Of a stretch of DNA of 64,000 nucleotides, positions 47,560-56,322 are shown piece after piece. The stretch's first letter is position 1, and each line of letters opens with the position of its first letter. A program made the translations under genes and the position numbers. The notes beneath the pieces are model-generated. The model was not told where the DNA came from and did not search any database. It saw only the letters and a list, made by a program, of their open reading frames with translations. Source of the stretch: CAVURS01 sp963795385 (GTDB lineage: Bacteria > Actinomycetota > Actinomycetes > Actinomycetales > CAVURS01); contig CAWCHK010000011.1 of assembly GCA_963795385.1 (NCBI GenBank), forward strand, positions 71,566 through 135,565. The letters are read 5' to 3'.

Positions 47560-47627
47560 GGTGCGGGTCCTGCCTTTCGGTGGTGGTGCGACGGTGGGGG
47601 TTGAGGTTTTGGCTGCGGGTGGGTGGG

Positions 47628-48086
47628 TCAACGGGGTGGGGCGAGCCGCTCGAGCAGGCCGCTCTGGGCGAGCACGGCGAACCGGTCCGGAACGCCCCAG
47701 TGCTCGACGATCCGGCCGTCGACGACGCGGGCCTGGTCGAACACCAGGAAGTCCAGCGGTCGGCCGCTCGGCGGGCCGAAGAACGACCCGCTCACCGTCC
47801 CGCGAGCGCGGGCGCGGACCCAGATCGTGTCGCCCGACTCGACGGCGTCCTCGATGGTGAAGACGAGATCGGGGAAGCTCGCGTGGACGTCGCGCACCGC
47901 CGACTTCACGTGGGCGATCGCCTCGGCGCCGGAGCCGGCCAGCGAGAACTGGTGCTCGACCAGGTCGGGGCTGCAGAGCTCGTCGACGACGCGGTCGTCG
48001 CCGGTGGCGAAGCCCTCCTCGAACATGCGCTGCAGGACGACGTAGGCCACGGACCGCGTGGACGCCGGCGTGGTGAGTGAGGTCAT
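47628..48086 (-). CDS. SnoaL-like/ester cyclase family protein
   Basis: A 152-residue protein with the NTF2-like alpha+beta barrel of the SnoaL group: FEEGFATGDDRVVDELCSPD, LVEHQFSLAGSGAEAIAHVK, VHASFPDLVFTIEDAVESGD, IWVRARARGT and RIVEHWGVPDRF. ATG 48086 has GGAGG upstream. Members are polyketide cyclases or uncharacterised. It is transcribed with the glycosyltransferase downstream and faces the TetR gene across a palindromic promoter. Confidence 0.88.
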   Translation of the reverse strand: MTSLTTPASTRSVAYVVLQRMFEEGFATGDDRVVDELCSPDLVEHQFSLAGSGAEAIAHVKSAVRDVHASFPDLVFTIEDAVESGDTIWVRARARGTVSGSFFGPPSGRPLDFLVFDQARVVDGRIVEHWGVPDRFAVLAQSGLLERLAPPR

Positions 48087-48141
48087 ACCATCCTCCGTAC
48101 GGCCTCGACGTGCTGTCACACTCGAGGCCGGGTAGATTGAT

Positions 48142-48168
48142 TCGAGTGATACTCGATTGGATATAGTG
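48142..48168. promoter_or_regulatory. TetR-type palindrome and -10-like box between SnoaL gene and TetR gene
   Basis: TCGAGT-GAT-ACTCGA (48142-48156) is a perfect 6+6 palindrome with a 3-nt centre. TATAGT at 48163-48168 is a good -10 hexamer for the TetR gene. The stretch is AT-rich in an otherwise very GC-rich window, as expected of a shared regulated promoter. Confidence 0.7.
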
Positions 48169-48193
48169 AGACTAGATCAGATGGAGGAGCGCC

Positions 48194-48850
48194 GTCAACC
48201 AGCAACGCAGCTATCGCTCGCCCCTGCGCGCGGCCCAGGCCGACCAGACCCGGCGCAGGGTCCTGGCGAGCGCGGGTGATCTCTTTGCGGCCCAGGGCTA
48301 TTCGGCGACGAGCCTGGCCGCTGTCGCCGACCGGGCCGCGGTCTCCCCGGACACCATCTACAAGGTGTTCGGGACCAAGCTCGGGCTGCTGCGCGCCCTC
48401 CTGCGGCAGGCGGTCGGTGGCGACGACGCCGACGTCCCCGTCCTGGAGCGGGAGCAGCCGCAGGCCATGCGAGCCGAGCCGGACCCCCGCCGGCAGGTGG
48501 CCATGTTCGCGGCCGGCATGACGGCCCAGCTCGAGCGCCTGCGCCCGATCGACGACATCCTGGCGAGCGCCGCCGCGGTCGACCCGGCGGCGGCCGAGCT
48601 GCGGGCGCACATCCAGAACGACGAACGGCGTGAGGCGATGCGCACCGTCGCAGGGTGGATCGCCGCCCGGGGCCCGCTGCGAGACGGCTTGTCCCGCAAC
48701 GACGCCGGCGCGGCCATCTGGGCCCTCACCTCACCCGAGGTGCACCGGATGCTGCGGGACGTCAACGGCTGGTCGGCCAAGCGCTACCAGCGGTGGCTGG
48801 CCGAGACCCTCACGACGAGCCTGCTTCCGGCGGCCACCCGCGATACTTGA
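48194..48850 (+). CDS. TetR-family regulator with GTC at the expected start
   Basis: The frame encodes about 218 residues with an N-terminal TetR HTH (TRRRVLASAGDLFAAQGYSA, TSLAAVADRAAVSPDTIYKV, then FGTKLGLLRALL). GGAGGAG sits correctly before codon GTC 48194, but GTC is not a standard start; the nearest in-frame ATG/GTG is GTG 48365, which would remove the whole HTH. An in-frame ATC at 48176 is no better. Either GTG was mutated or misread as GTC, or a rare start is used. The regulator is divergent from the SnoaL/glycosyltransferase operon and should bind the palindrome at 48142. Confidence 0.8.
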   Translation, partial: VNQQRSYRSPLRAAQADQTRRRVLASAGDLFAAQGYSATSLAAVADRAAVSPDTIYKVFGTKLGLLRALLRQAVGGDDADVPVLEREQPQAMRAEPDPRRQVAMFAAGMTAQLERLRPIDDILASAAAVDPAAAELRAHIQNDERREAMRTVAGWIAARGPLRDGLSRNDAGAAIWALTSPEVHRMLRDVNGWSAKRYQRWLAETLTTSLLPAATRDT

Positions 48851-48853
48851 GCC

Positions 48854-49705
48854 ATGACACGGATTGCGGTCACCGGCTCGACCGGTCGGCTCGGCGGCCG
48901 GATCGCCCAGCTCCTGGCGACCGAAGGCGTCCCCCAGCGGCTTCTCGTACGCGACCCGGCGCGGGCCCCTCACCTGCCCGACGCGCAGGTGGCCCAGGCG
49001 TCGTACGCCGACGGGGCGGCCGTCGAGGCGGCCCTGCAGGGCGTGGAGACCGTCCTGATGGTCTCCGGCGCCGAGACTCCGCAGCGCGTGATGGAGCATC
49101 GCAGCTTCATCGACGCGGCGGCCCGGGCGGGTGTGCGGCACCTGGTCTACATCTCGTTCTTCGGGGCCCGCGCCGACGCGACGTTCACCCTGGCGCGGGA
49201 CCACTGGGCCACCGAGGAGCATCTGAGGGCGAGCGGCCTGCCCCACACCATCCTGCGGGACAACCTCTACGCCGACTTCTTCCCGTTCATGGTCGGCGAG
49301 GACGGCGTCATCCGCGGGCCGGCGGGCGCGGGCCGGGTCGCCGCCGTGGCCCAGGACGACATCGCGGACGTCGCGGCGGCGGTGCTGGCCGGGCCCGGGC
49401 GGCACGCGGGCGCGACCTACGACCTGACCGGCCCGGAGGCGCTGACGATGGCGGAGGTCGCCGCCGTCATCACGGAGGTCACTGGCCGCCAGGTGGCCTT
49501 CCACGACGAGACGCTCGAGGAGGCCTACGCCTCGCGGGCGCAGTACGCCGCGCCGGACTGGCAGGTCGAGGCCTGGGTGTCGACCTACACCGCGATCGCG
49601 GCCGGTGAGCTGGAGCAGGTCAGCCCCCACGTCGAGGCGGTCACCGGGCATCGGCCGATGTCCCTGGCCGAGCTGCTGACCCGCGCCGGTGGCCGTCGTC
49701 AGTGA
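48854..49705 (+). CDS. NmrA/QorB-like atypical short-chain dehydrogenase (NAD(P)H-binding)
   Basis: A 283-residue protein: MTRIAVTGSTGRLGGRIAQL is the GxxGxxG NAD(P)-binding motif, then LLVRDPARA, VYISFFGARADATFTLARDH, and LRDNLYADFFPFMVGEDG, which fit quinone-oxidoreductase/NmrA-type atypical SDRs. It begins only 3 nt after the TetR stop, so it is probably in the TetR regulon. Function is likely quinone or azo reduction or redox sensing. Confidence 0.9.
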   Translation: MTRIAVTGSTGRLGGRIAQLLATEGVPQRLLVRDPARAPHLPDAQVAQASYADGAAVEAALQGVETVLMVSGAETPQRVMEHRSFIDAAARAGVRHLVYISFFGARADATFTLARDHWATEEHLRASGLPHTILRDNLYADFFPFMVGEDGVIRGPAGAGRVAAVAQDDIADVAAAVLAGPGRHAGATYDLTGPEALTMAEVAAVITEVTGRQVAFHDETLEEAYASRAQYAAPDWQVEAWVSTYTAIAAGELEQVSPHVEAVTGHRPMSLAELLTRAGGRRQ

Positions 49706-49710
49706 GGTCG

Positions 49711-50112
49711 TCAGTGAGGTGGGGTGCCGTCCGGCGCAGCGCGCATCTGCCACGCGTCGGTGACCAGCTCCTCGAGCCGGTCGACGCCGACCTCGGCCAG
49801 CCGCAGCATCACCAGCGGCCACCCGTCGTAGGCCGAGGTGGTGAAGAACAGCCGCGGCTCGCCGAGCAACAACGCCTGCTTCTCGCCCTCGTCGCCGACG
49901 TAGAGCACCGCGATGTCGGTCCGGATGACCCGCTTCCGGCCCGGCTCGCGCTCCGGGTAGGACCAGACGAAGCCCTTGCCCGAGACGCGGAAGTCGAACC
50001 CGTCGCTGGGTACCTCGACCACGCCCGGCAGGGCCCGAGCCAGGCGGCGTACGTCGTCGGCGTCGGCTGACGGGGCGGACCGTCGCGTCCGCCGCTGCTT
50101 GCCGTCGGGCAT
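49711..50112 (-). CDS. YjbR/MmcQ-like protein
   Basis: A 133-residue protein with a basic N-terminus, then DDVRRLARALPGVVEVPSDG, FDFRVSGKGFVWSYPER, DIAVLYVGDEGEKQALLLGE and TTSAYDGWPLVMLRLAEVGV ending with ELVTDAWQM. This is the YjbR fold, second in the window after 28277. The two are only distantly alike. ATG 50112 gives the best fit; an ATG eight codons upstream is possible. Function unknown. Confidence 0.82.
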   Translation of the reverse strand: MPDGKQRRTRRSAPSADADDVRRLARALPGVVEVPSDGFDFRVSGKGFVWSYPEREPGRKRVIRTDIAVLYVGDEGEKQALLLGEPRLFFTTSAYDGWPLVMLRLAEVGVDRLEELVTDAWQMRAAPDGTPPH

Positions 50113-50134
50113 GCCCCAACTGTAGGAGTGAGCC

Positions 50135-50551
50135 ATGGACGACGAAGCGGCGAGGCGCCGGGCCGAGCTGGCGGCCCAGGCCGACTACCACGAGGACGCC
50201 CTGCGGCGCCGTCGCGAGCGGGAGTCGGCCGACGCCCAAGGCCTGATCGACCGCTTCGTGGCGAGGGCCACGGAGGCCGGCCTGGCCACCGAGGAGCTGG
50301 TGGCCCGCCCGTGGTCCGGCTCGGGCCGCTACCGGACCGGTCTCGTCGGCTGGCACCTACGTCACGACGAGTCGATCGGGGTGGATCGCAAGGGCGCGTT
50401 CTACGTCCTCGTCGTTGCGCCGCAACGGTTCGGGCGCTGGCGGACCGTCGCGATCGAGCCGACGCCACCGCCGCTGCAGCCGGGACTCGGCGCCCGCGAC
50501 GGCGAGTCCGCCACCCTCGAGGAGCTGCTGGAGCTACGGCTGCGCTGGTAG
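50135..50551 (+). CDS. Conserved hypothetical protein, 138 residues
   Basis: I do not recognise a family. The N-terminal about 60 residues are charged and helical (MDDEAARRRAELAAQADYHE, DALRRRRERESADAQGLIDR), the rest is likely beta-rich (YRTGLVGWHLRHDESIGVDR, GAFYVLVVAPQRFGRWRTV). There is no signal peptide. It overlaps the 3' end of the DUF2182 gene on the other strand by 18 bp. Codon bias supports it as coding. Confidence 0.7.
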   Translation: MDDEAARRRAELAAQADYHEDALRRRRERESADAQGLIDRFVARATEAGLATEELVARPWSGSGRYRTGLVGWHLRHDESIGVDRKGAFYVLVVAPQRFGRWRTVAIEPTPPPLQPGLGARDGESATLEELLELRLRW

Positions 50552-51370
50552 GCCGGTCATCATGGCCGGGTCCGGGCCAGGGATCGTCAGACCCGGGACC
50601 GCGTCCGGGGCCACGAGGATGCCGACGGCGAGCACGACCAGGACGGCGCCGACCACCGCCCGCAGGCCGGCCGGCCGAGGGAGGAGCCGCTCGGCCGTCA
50701 CGAGCGCGGTGACCAGCGCCATCCACTGCAGGCTCGTCACGCCGAGACCGAGCAGGCAGCCCATGAGTGCCCACGAGCAGGCGACGCAGGCGAGGCCGTG
50801 CGCCAGCCCCTGGTGGAGCCCGGACCGGGCAGCGGAGCCGGCAGCGAGACCCGTGACCTCCGCGCGGCGGGCCGGTGACGTGCACCGGCGGAGCGCCGCG
50901 CGTTTGGGTGGGGAGAGCTGGTAGGACGCCGCGAGCAGCAGCATCGCAACGAGGGCAGCGCGCCCGGCCCGCTCCCACCCGAGCACCCCACCGGACCCCG
51001 CCCCGCCCGCGCTGACGACGCCGTAGGCACCCGCTCCCACCACGCCCCACACCGCGAGGTACCCGGCGAGCGCCGCGGCGGTGGTGACGGCGGTCGCGAA
51101 GGCCCGGCGCCGAGCACTCCCGGCGATCGAGGCGATCGCGGGAGCGTTGGCCGGCAGCATCATGGCGGCGGTCATGACGGTCCACGTGCCGACGAAGGGC
51201 ACGAGCGCCCCGGGGATCGCGCCGGGCCCGGCCGCCATGCCGCCCATCTGCCGCGCGGACCAGAGCCAGGCCCCAGCGGCGATCGCCACCAGCGCGATGA
51301 CGACGATGACGTCGGTACGACGGCGGGCGCGCGCCCGCCGGCGAGGTGGCCCCTCGACCAGGTCGGTCAT
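50534..51370 (-). CDS. DUF2182 integral membrane protein (putative metal-binding)
   Basis: A 278-residue membrane protein with about seven hydrophobic segments and the DUF2182 motifs WTVMTAAMMLPANAPAI and LAHGLACVACSWALMGCLLG with its Met- and Cys-rich sites. The family is predicted to bind metal, perhaps copper, in the membrane; no activity is proven. ATG 51370 (MTDLVEG) is the start giving a short basic N-terminus before the first helix. It is divergent from the ArsR-type regulator. Confidence 0.88.
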   Translation of the reverse strand: MTDLVEGPPRRRARARRRTDVIVVIALVAIAAGAWLWSARQMGGMAAGPGAIPGALVPFVGTWTVMTAAMMLPANAPAIASIAGSARRRAFATAVTTAAALAGYLAVWGVVGAGAYGVVSAGGAGSGGVLGWERAGRAALVAMLLLAASYQLSPPKRAALRRCTSPARRAEVTGLAAGSAARSGLHQGLAHGLACVACSWALMGCLLGLGVTSLQWMALVTALVTAERLLPRPAGLRAVVGAVLVVLAVGILVAPDAVPGLTIPGPDPAMMTGLPAQP

Positions 51371-51486
51371 CCGGCCACGGTCCCGGACCCCGGCGGGTCG
51401 CTCCAACGATTCCGCGGGGAGGGAATCGTCCGCCGGGTCGGCTGAGTGGTTGAGCCGGGCGCGCGCGCTGGGCAGGATGGCAGCCG

Positions 51487-52485
51487 ATGATCACGTTCCC
51501 GTTGAGCAGCGAGGTCCTGGGGCGGACCAGGTTCGCGTTCTCCCCGCTGAGCGAGGTGACGCTGAGCCTTCGCCTGCTGGGCCGGCCGAACCCCACCCAC
51601 GTGCACGCGCCGTGGCTGCGCGCCGCCCGGCCTCGGCTGGACCGGGTCGACCTGCCATTGCTGCTCGCTGTCGCCCCGCCCGGCAAGTGGATCGCGTCCT
51701 TCCTGGTCCCGGCCGCGGTCAGCGCGCGGGTCACCATCGAGGAGCAGCTCGACGACGTCAGCCGCCTGCCCCCCGCCGTCCTGGCCGGCGCGATGCAGGA
51801 GGCGTGGGGTGAGCGCCGCCGGCCGGGCCGGCTGGCCGACCTGCTGGCCGCCGGCCCCCGCGGGCCGGGCCTGCTCGCCGAGGCCCTCTGGGACTACTGG
51901 GACGCCGCGATCGCGCCGTACTGGCCGCGGATCTGCGCGGTGCTCGAGGGCGACGTGGCCTTCCGGTTGGACGCGCTGGTGGAGCGCGGCCTGTTCGCCC
52001 TGTTGGACGACATGCACCCGGAGGCGTCCGTGCGCGCGAACGATCTGCTCGTGGACAAGCCGCAGCACGCCGAATCCACCTGCCGCGCCTCGCAGTTGAC
52101 GCTGACGCCGTCCGTCTTCGGTTGGCCCGACCTCGTCCTCGAGGACGGCCAGGAGGGGCACTTCGGGCTGACCTACCCGGCGCACGGGCTGGGCCGGGTG
52201 TGGGACAGCCTGGAGACGCTCGACGTCGACCCGGATGACCCGCTGGCCGCACTCTTCGGTCGGACCCGCGCAGCGATCCTGGAGCGCGCGGCCGTGCCGA
52301 TCTCGACCACACAGCTGGCGCGGGACCTCGGTCACAGCCCGGGGTCGGTCAGCCAGCACCTCACGGTCCTGAAGGCTAACGGCCTGCTCACCAGCCGGAG
52401 GTCGGGCCGGAGGGTGCTCTACTGCCAGACTCCGTTGGCGCAGAACATGATCGGCGTACAACGCACTGCCCCCCAGCAACGGTGA
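51487..52485 (+). CDS. ArsR-type winged-helix regulator with long N-terminal domain
   Basis: A 332-residue regulator with the HTH at its C-terminus (AILERAAVPISTTQLARDLG, HSPGSVSQHLTVLKANGLLT, then RRSGRRVLYCQT), typical of ArsR_2-like wings. The N-terminal about 240 residues (DVTLSLR-type SEVTLSLRLLGRPNPTHVHA, LWDYWDAAIAPYWPRICAVL, LTLTPSVFGWPDLVLE) match the large actinobacterial ArsR group whose ligand is unknown. ATG 51487 is clear. It is divergent from the DUF2182 gene at 51370. Confidence 0.88.
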   Translation: MITFPLSSEVLGRTRFAFSPLSEVTLSLRLLGRPNPTHVHAPWLRAARPRLDRVDLPLLLAVAPPGKWIASFLVPAAVSARVTIEEQLDDVSRLPPAVLAGAMQEAWGERRRPGRLADLLAAGPRGPGLLAEALWDYWDAAIAPYWPRICAVLEGDVAFRLDALVERGLFALLDDMHPEASVRANDLLVDKPQHAESTCRASQLTLTPSVFGWPDLVLEDGQEGHFGLTYPAHGLGRVWDSLETLDVDPDDPLAALFGRTRAAILERAAVPISTTQLARDLGHSPGSVSQHLTVLKANGLLTSRRSGRRVLYCQTPLAQNMIGVQRTAPQQR

Positions 52486-52585
52486 GCCGCCCTCCGGCGG
52501 CCCCGGTGGCGACCGTCTGGTGGCCAGGATTCGGCCGTGACCGAACGCTGGGCGGCGGGACCCCGGACGGCTCAGGATAGCTCTC

Positions 52586-53368
52586 ATGACCGACGAGACG
52601 ACAGGCCTCACGGCGTCGACCGGCTCCAGCAGTGTGGACCCGGCGCTGCCGGAAGTGGTGGAGCGGGCGGACTGGCAGGCCGAGGTGGAGGCGTTGCGGG
52701 TTCGCGAGAAGGCCCACATGCGGGAGGGCGACGCGATCGCGGCCGCGCGCCGGCGACTGCCCATGGTAGAGGTGGACGGCCGCCTCGCCCTGACCGGGCC
52801 CCAGGGAGCGACCACCCTGCTCGAGGCGTTCGCGGGCCGTCGCCAGCTGGTCGCCTACTTCTTCATGTGGCAGACCGGAGCCACGGCGCCCGAGGTCTGC
52901 GAGGGATGCACCTTCTACACCGCCCAGGTCCGCGAGCTGGCCGTCCTGCACTCCCGTGACACGACCTTCGCCGTCCTGTGCCAGGGGCCGTACGACGAGA
53001 GCCGGCGCTACCGCGACTTCATGGGGTGGGAGATGCCGTGGTACTCGGCACAGCAGTCGGTGGACGAGCTCCTCACCGGTCGCACGGTCGGGATGTTCCA
53101 CCTGGTGTGCTACGTCCGGCGCGGTGACCAGGTGTTCGAGACCTACTTCACCAACGGGCGCGGGGTCGAGGCGATGGACAACAGCTACGGACTGCTGGAC
53201 CTCACGGTCTACGGGCGGCAGGAGCCCTGGCAGGACTCGCCGGTCGGCTGGCCGCAGGGGTGGGCCGGGGACGACGACGGCGGCGCCTACCGGACGAACG
53301 GACGCCCGCTCGCCCAGTGGGCCCGCCTGGCCGCCGGTCACTCCGACGACCTCACCCCTGCGGACTGA
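52586..53368 (+). CDS. DUF899 thioredoxin-like family protein
   Basis: A 260-residue protein of the DUF899/AhpC-TSA-like group: EVEALRVREKAHMREGDAIA, RRRLPMVEVDG, QLVAYFFMWQTGATAPEVCE with a GC pair (VCEGCTFY) where thioredoxin-like enzymes have their redox Cys, and SYGLLDLTVYGRQEPWQDSP. Function is not established. It converges with the DUF1801 gene, 15 bp away. Confidence 0.88.
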   Translation: MTDETTGLTASTGSSSVDPALPEVVERADWQAEVEALRVREKAHMREGDAIAAARRRLPMVEVDGRLALTGPQGATTLLEAFAGRRQLVAYFFMWQTGATAPEVCEGCTFYTAQVRELAVLHSRDTTFAVLCQGPYDESRRYRDFMGWEMPWYSAQQSVDELLTGRTVGMFHLVCYVRRGDQVFETYFTNGRGVEAMDNSYGLLDLTVYGRQEPWQDSPVGWPQGWAGDDDGGAYRTNGRPLAQWARLAAGHSDDLTPAD

Positions 53369-53387
53369 CCCCAGGGGCGGGGCTCAG
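53365..53387. terminator. Possible hairpin terminator between convergent genes
   Basis: CTGACCCC (53365-53372) can pair with GGGG-c-TCAG (53379-53387) with one bulged C, across the stop region of DUF899 and 15 bp from the DUF1801 end. The stem is GC-rich and short, with no T-run. Confidence 0.4.
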
Positions 53388-53833
53388 GAGACGGCGGCCT
53401 TGACCAGCTTGACGATCTGCTTCTCCACGGCCGGAGTCCACGTCATCAGGGCGTAGGCCACGGCCCACATGTCGCCGTCGTCCAGGTGGGCCAGGTCCTG
53501 GAAGCCCAGGGTCGAGTAGCGGTAGTTGAACTTGCCCGAGTCCTGGAAGAACACGACGGCCTTGCCGTCCTCGTTCGCGTAGGCCGGCATGCCGTACCAG
53601 GTCTTGGGCGTGAGCTCGGGGGCGGCGGCGGTCACCGTCACGTGCACGCGCTCGGCCAGCTCGCGATCGGCCGGCGACATCTTGGCGATCGCGTCCAGGA
53701 CGGCCTGGAGGCCGTCGGCCTTCTTGGCGCCCTTCCTGCCCTCGGCGCGCAGCTCCTCGGCGTGGGCCTTCATTGCGGCGCGCTCCTCGGCGCTGAACCC
53801 GGCGGACTTCGTCGCGGCCTTGTTGGCAGCCAT
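53384..53833 (-). CDS. DUF1801 (YdhG/Fra-like) family protein
   Basis: A 149-residue protein with a lysine/alanine-rich N-terminus and the DUF1801 pattern: GLQAVLDAIAKMSPADRELA, PKTWYGMPAYANEDGKAVVF, FNYRYSTLGFQDLAHLDDGD and a C-terminal VEKQIVKLVKAAVS. The fold is shared with frataxin-like iron chaperones, but the function is unknown. ATG 53833 follows AAGGAG. Confidence 0.85.
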   Translation of the reverse strand: MAANKAATKSAGFSAEERAAMKAHAEELRAEGRKGAKKADGLQAVLDAIAKMSPADRELAERVHVTVTAAAPELTPKTWYGMPAYANEDGKAVVFFQDSGKFNYRYSTLGFQDLAHLDDGDMWAVAYALMTWTPAVEKQIVKLVKAAVS

Positions 53834-54127
53834 CCTGGTACTCCTTCTCGATCATCGGCGGCTCGGCGTGATGCCGACCTTCTGGACCGAGGCTAGAACC
53901 CGGCCGGGTGAGGCTGCTTCTCGATTCCTGACCGGCTGTTGCTCACCCGCCGAAGCGGCGTACGACGCGCGCCATCTGCTCCCCGATCCCACCGCCGCCG
54001 CAGCCGGCCGAGCCAGCCGTCGTGGTCCCATCCCGAACCGGTCCCCTCGCGGTCGGTCCACCGGCCGCCTCCCGCGGACGAGCAGGTCCGCGGCCCGGCG
54101 CACAAGCCGGGCTGCGATGATCGGGCC
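53834..54127. other. Intergenic gap, no gene seen
   Basis: These 294 bp separate the DUF1801 gene and the aminotransferase. An open frame reaches back through it from the aminotransferase, but its translation is arginine/proline-rich and resembles no protein. No clear hairpin or promoter box was found. Confidence 0.4.
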
Positions 54128-55064
54128 GTGAGCACGGCACAGGGCGCGCACGAGTACGTCGAGGATCCGCGCAACGACGAGATCCTGATCAGCGTCAACG
54201 GCGTCCTGGTCCGACGGCGCGAGGCTGTCGTCAGCGTGTTCGATGCGGGCTTCGTCCTGGGCGACGGGGTCTGGGAGGGCCTGCGGGTCGCGGCCGGGCA
54301 CCCGGCGTTCCTGGACCAGCACCTCGACCGCCTCTGGGAGGGCGCGGCGGCGATCGCGCTGGACATCGGGCTGACCCGGGAGGAGCTGGCCGGGCAGCTC
54401 TACCGGACCCTCGCCGCCAACGGCATGACCGGCGACGGAGTGCACATCCGGCTGATGGTCACGCGAGGACCGAAGTCGACGCCGTACCAGGATCCCCGGG
54501 CGTCGGCCGGGCCGGCCACGGTGGTGATCATCGCCGAGTACAAGGATCCGCTGGCGTCGACCGCCGAGCGCGGGCTGTCGCTGTTCACCGTCCACGTCCG
54601 GCGGGCGGCGCCCGACACGCTGGACCCGAAGCTCAACGCGCACAGCAAGCTGAACGACATCACCGCGTGCATCCAGGCCTACACCGCCGGCGCCGACGAG
54701 GCCTTGATGCTCGACCCGCACGGCTTCGTCGCGACCTGCAACTCGACCCACTTCTTCATCGTCCGCGGCGACGAGGTGTGGACGTCGACGGGCGACTACT
54801 GCCTGGGCGGGATCACCCGGTCGAACGTGCTCGGATTCTGTGCGCGAGCAAGGCATCCCGGCGCGGGAGCGCAACTTCAGCCTGACCCAGGTCTACAGCG
54901 CCGACGAGGCGTTCGTGACCGGGACGTTCGCGGGGGTCGTGCCGGTGCACACGGTCGACGGGCGCCGGATCGGCACCGGCGAGCGCGGCCCGGTCGTCCG
55001 CCGGCTGCAGTCGCTCTACGGCGACCTGGTGCGTGCCGACGTCGGCGGACGCACCGCGCCGTGA
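54128..55064 (+). pseudogene. Class IV aminotransferase (branched-chain/D-amino-acid type), one frameshift
   Basis: GTG 54128 starts STAQGAHEYVEDPRNDEI. The fold-type IV landmarks are present: VFDAGFVLGDGVWEGLRV, the catalytic Lys in NAHSKLNDITACIQAY, DEALMLDPHGFVATCNSTHF with the PLP-site region, and CLGGITRSNVLGF. A frame change near 54842 is needed to continue with IPARERNFSLTQVYSADEAF and VTGTFAGVVPVHTVDGR. Reconstructed length is about 312 residues. It overlaps the sulfotransferase start by four bases (GTGA), so the two work together; substrate unknown. Confidence 0.87.
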
Positions 55065-55778
55065 GCCCCGGCGTACGGCTCGCGGTCTGGTCCGGCCCGC
55101 GCAACATCTCCACCGCGCTGATGCGGTCCTGGGAGAACCGGCCCGACTGCCGTGTCGTCGACGAGCCGCTCTACGCCTACTACCTCAACGAGACCGGGCT
55201 GGACCATCCCGGCCCGCGACGAGGTGATCGCGGCGGGGCAGACGTCCTGGCGCGGCAGTGGTGGCCGAGCTCACTGCTCCGACCGAGGGCGTCTACTACC
55301 AGAAGCAGATGACCCATCACCTGATCCCGCAGCTGCCGCGCGACTGGATCGGCTCGCTCACCAACGTGCTGCTGATCCGCGACCCGGCCGAGGTGGTCGC
55401 GTCGTACGTACGCTCGCGAGCAGCCGTCGTGGCCGAGGACATCGGGCTGGTGCAGCAGGGCGAGCTCTACGACCAGCTCGGCCCGACCACCCCCGTCATC
55501 GACGCGGCGGACTTCCTGCGCGATCCCGAGGGCTACCTGCGGTGGCTCTGCGGGTACGTCGAGCGTCGACTTCACCCCGGCGATGCTGCACTGGCCGGCC
55601 GGGCCGCGCGGGTCGGACGGCGTCTGGGCGCCGTACTGGTACCGACGCCGTCCGCGCCTCCACCGGCTTCGAGCCCTACCGGCCGCGCGAGGTCACGCTG
55701 CACGGCGCCGCACTCGAGGCGGCCGAGCGCAGCCGGCCGGACTACGAACGCCTCTACGCCGCCCGCCTCGTGCTCTGA
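55061..55778 (+). pseudogene. Sulfotransferase-family protein, several frameshifts
   Basis: GTG 55061 starts SPGVRLAVWSGPRNISTALM, the PAPS-binding PSB-type loop of the actinobacterial sulfotransferase/branched-chain aminotransferase-linked family, then SWENRPDCRVVDEPLYAYYL. The central part VYYQKQMTHHLIPQLPRDWI, NVLLIRDPAEVVASYVRSR with the 3'-phosphate site is intact. Frame changes near 55210, 55255, 55563 and 55645 are needed to reach LHWPAGPRGSDGVWAPYWY and STGFEPYRPREVTLHG. Reconstructed length is about 240 residues. It is coupled to the aminotransferase upstream. Activity cannot be inferred from a broken gene. Confidence 0.75.
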
Positions 55779-55797
55779 ACCCGGCTGGGGGCGGGGC

Positions 55798-56322
55798 TCA
55801 CGAATGAGGTTGCGTCTGCGTCACGCCGGGCAGCTCAGAGTCTCGCCGCCGCTCGGCACCCATCTCCTCGTACAGCTGGTCTATGCCGTCCGCCCGGTCG
55901 GCGACCGGTTTGGGCGCGAGGGCGTTCAGCCGGTAGATGAGGACCGCATATCTGGCCCGACGTTCCAGGCCGAAGGTCCAGCGCGCGTCGAACTGGAGGA
56001 TTCGCGTCATGGCGATGAAGAATGCCGCGACCGCGGACAGGCCGGCCGCCCAGATGGTGTGCTTCGCCCCGGCCATCACAGCGGCGGCGCCGGACGCGGC
56101 CAACGAGATCCCCGTGCCGACGTTGTAGAAGAAGAAGTCCACGCCACCGTTGCAGCTGCGGTAGAGCTTGACGAGCTCGTCGTACAGGCCTTGGGCCTCC
56201 GGCCTCAGCTCCTGCGCGAGGGGCATCGGCTCGGTGATCTTGGGCCGGGTCCGAAACCCCCAGCCCCGCCGGACGGTCACGGCAGACCCACCGCCATCGC
56301 CTGTGCTGTCCGTGGCATCCAC
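55798..56322 (-). CDS. SLATT/DUF4231-like two-helix membrane protein
   Basis: A 174-residue protein with a cytosolic N-terminus, two membrane helices (about 63-85 and 89-109) and a charged C-terminal helical part starting FDARWTFGLERRARYAVLIY. The pattern of two adjacent helices followed by W, R and a helical tail resembles the SLATT group of predicted pore-forming effectors in nucleotide-signal defence systems. No nucleotidyltransferase or sensor partner is adjacent. The assignment is by architecture only; it could be an unrelated small membrane protein. Confidence 0.6.
   Translation of the reverse strand: MDATDSTGDGGGSAVTVRRGWGFRTRPKITEPMPLAQELRPEAQGLYDELVKLYRSCNGGVDFFFYNVGTGISLAASGAAAVMAGAKHTIWAAGLSAVAAFFIAMTRILQFDARWTFGLERRARYAVLIYRLNALAPKPVADRADGIDQLYEEMGAERRRDSELPGVTQTQPHS

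Noticed and set aside
48365..48850. Short regulator starting at GTG 48365
   Set aside because: It would lack the HTH, which is clearly encoded just upstream in the same frame.
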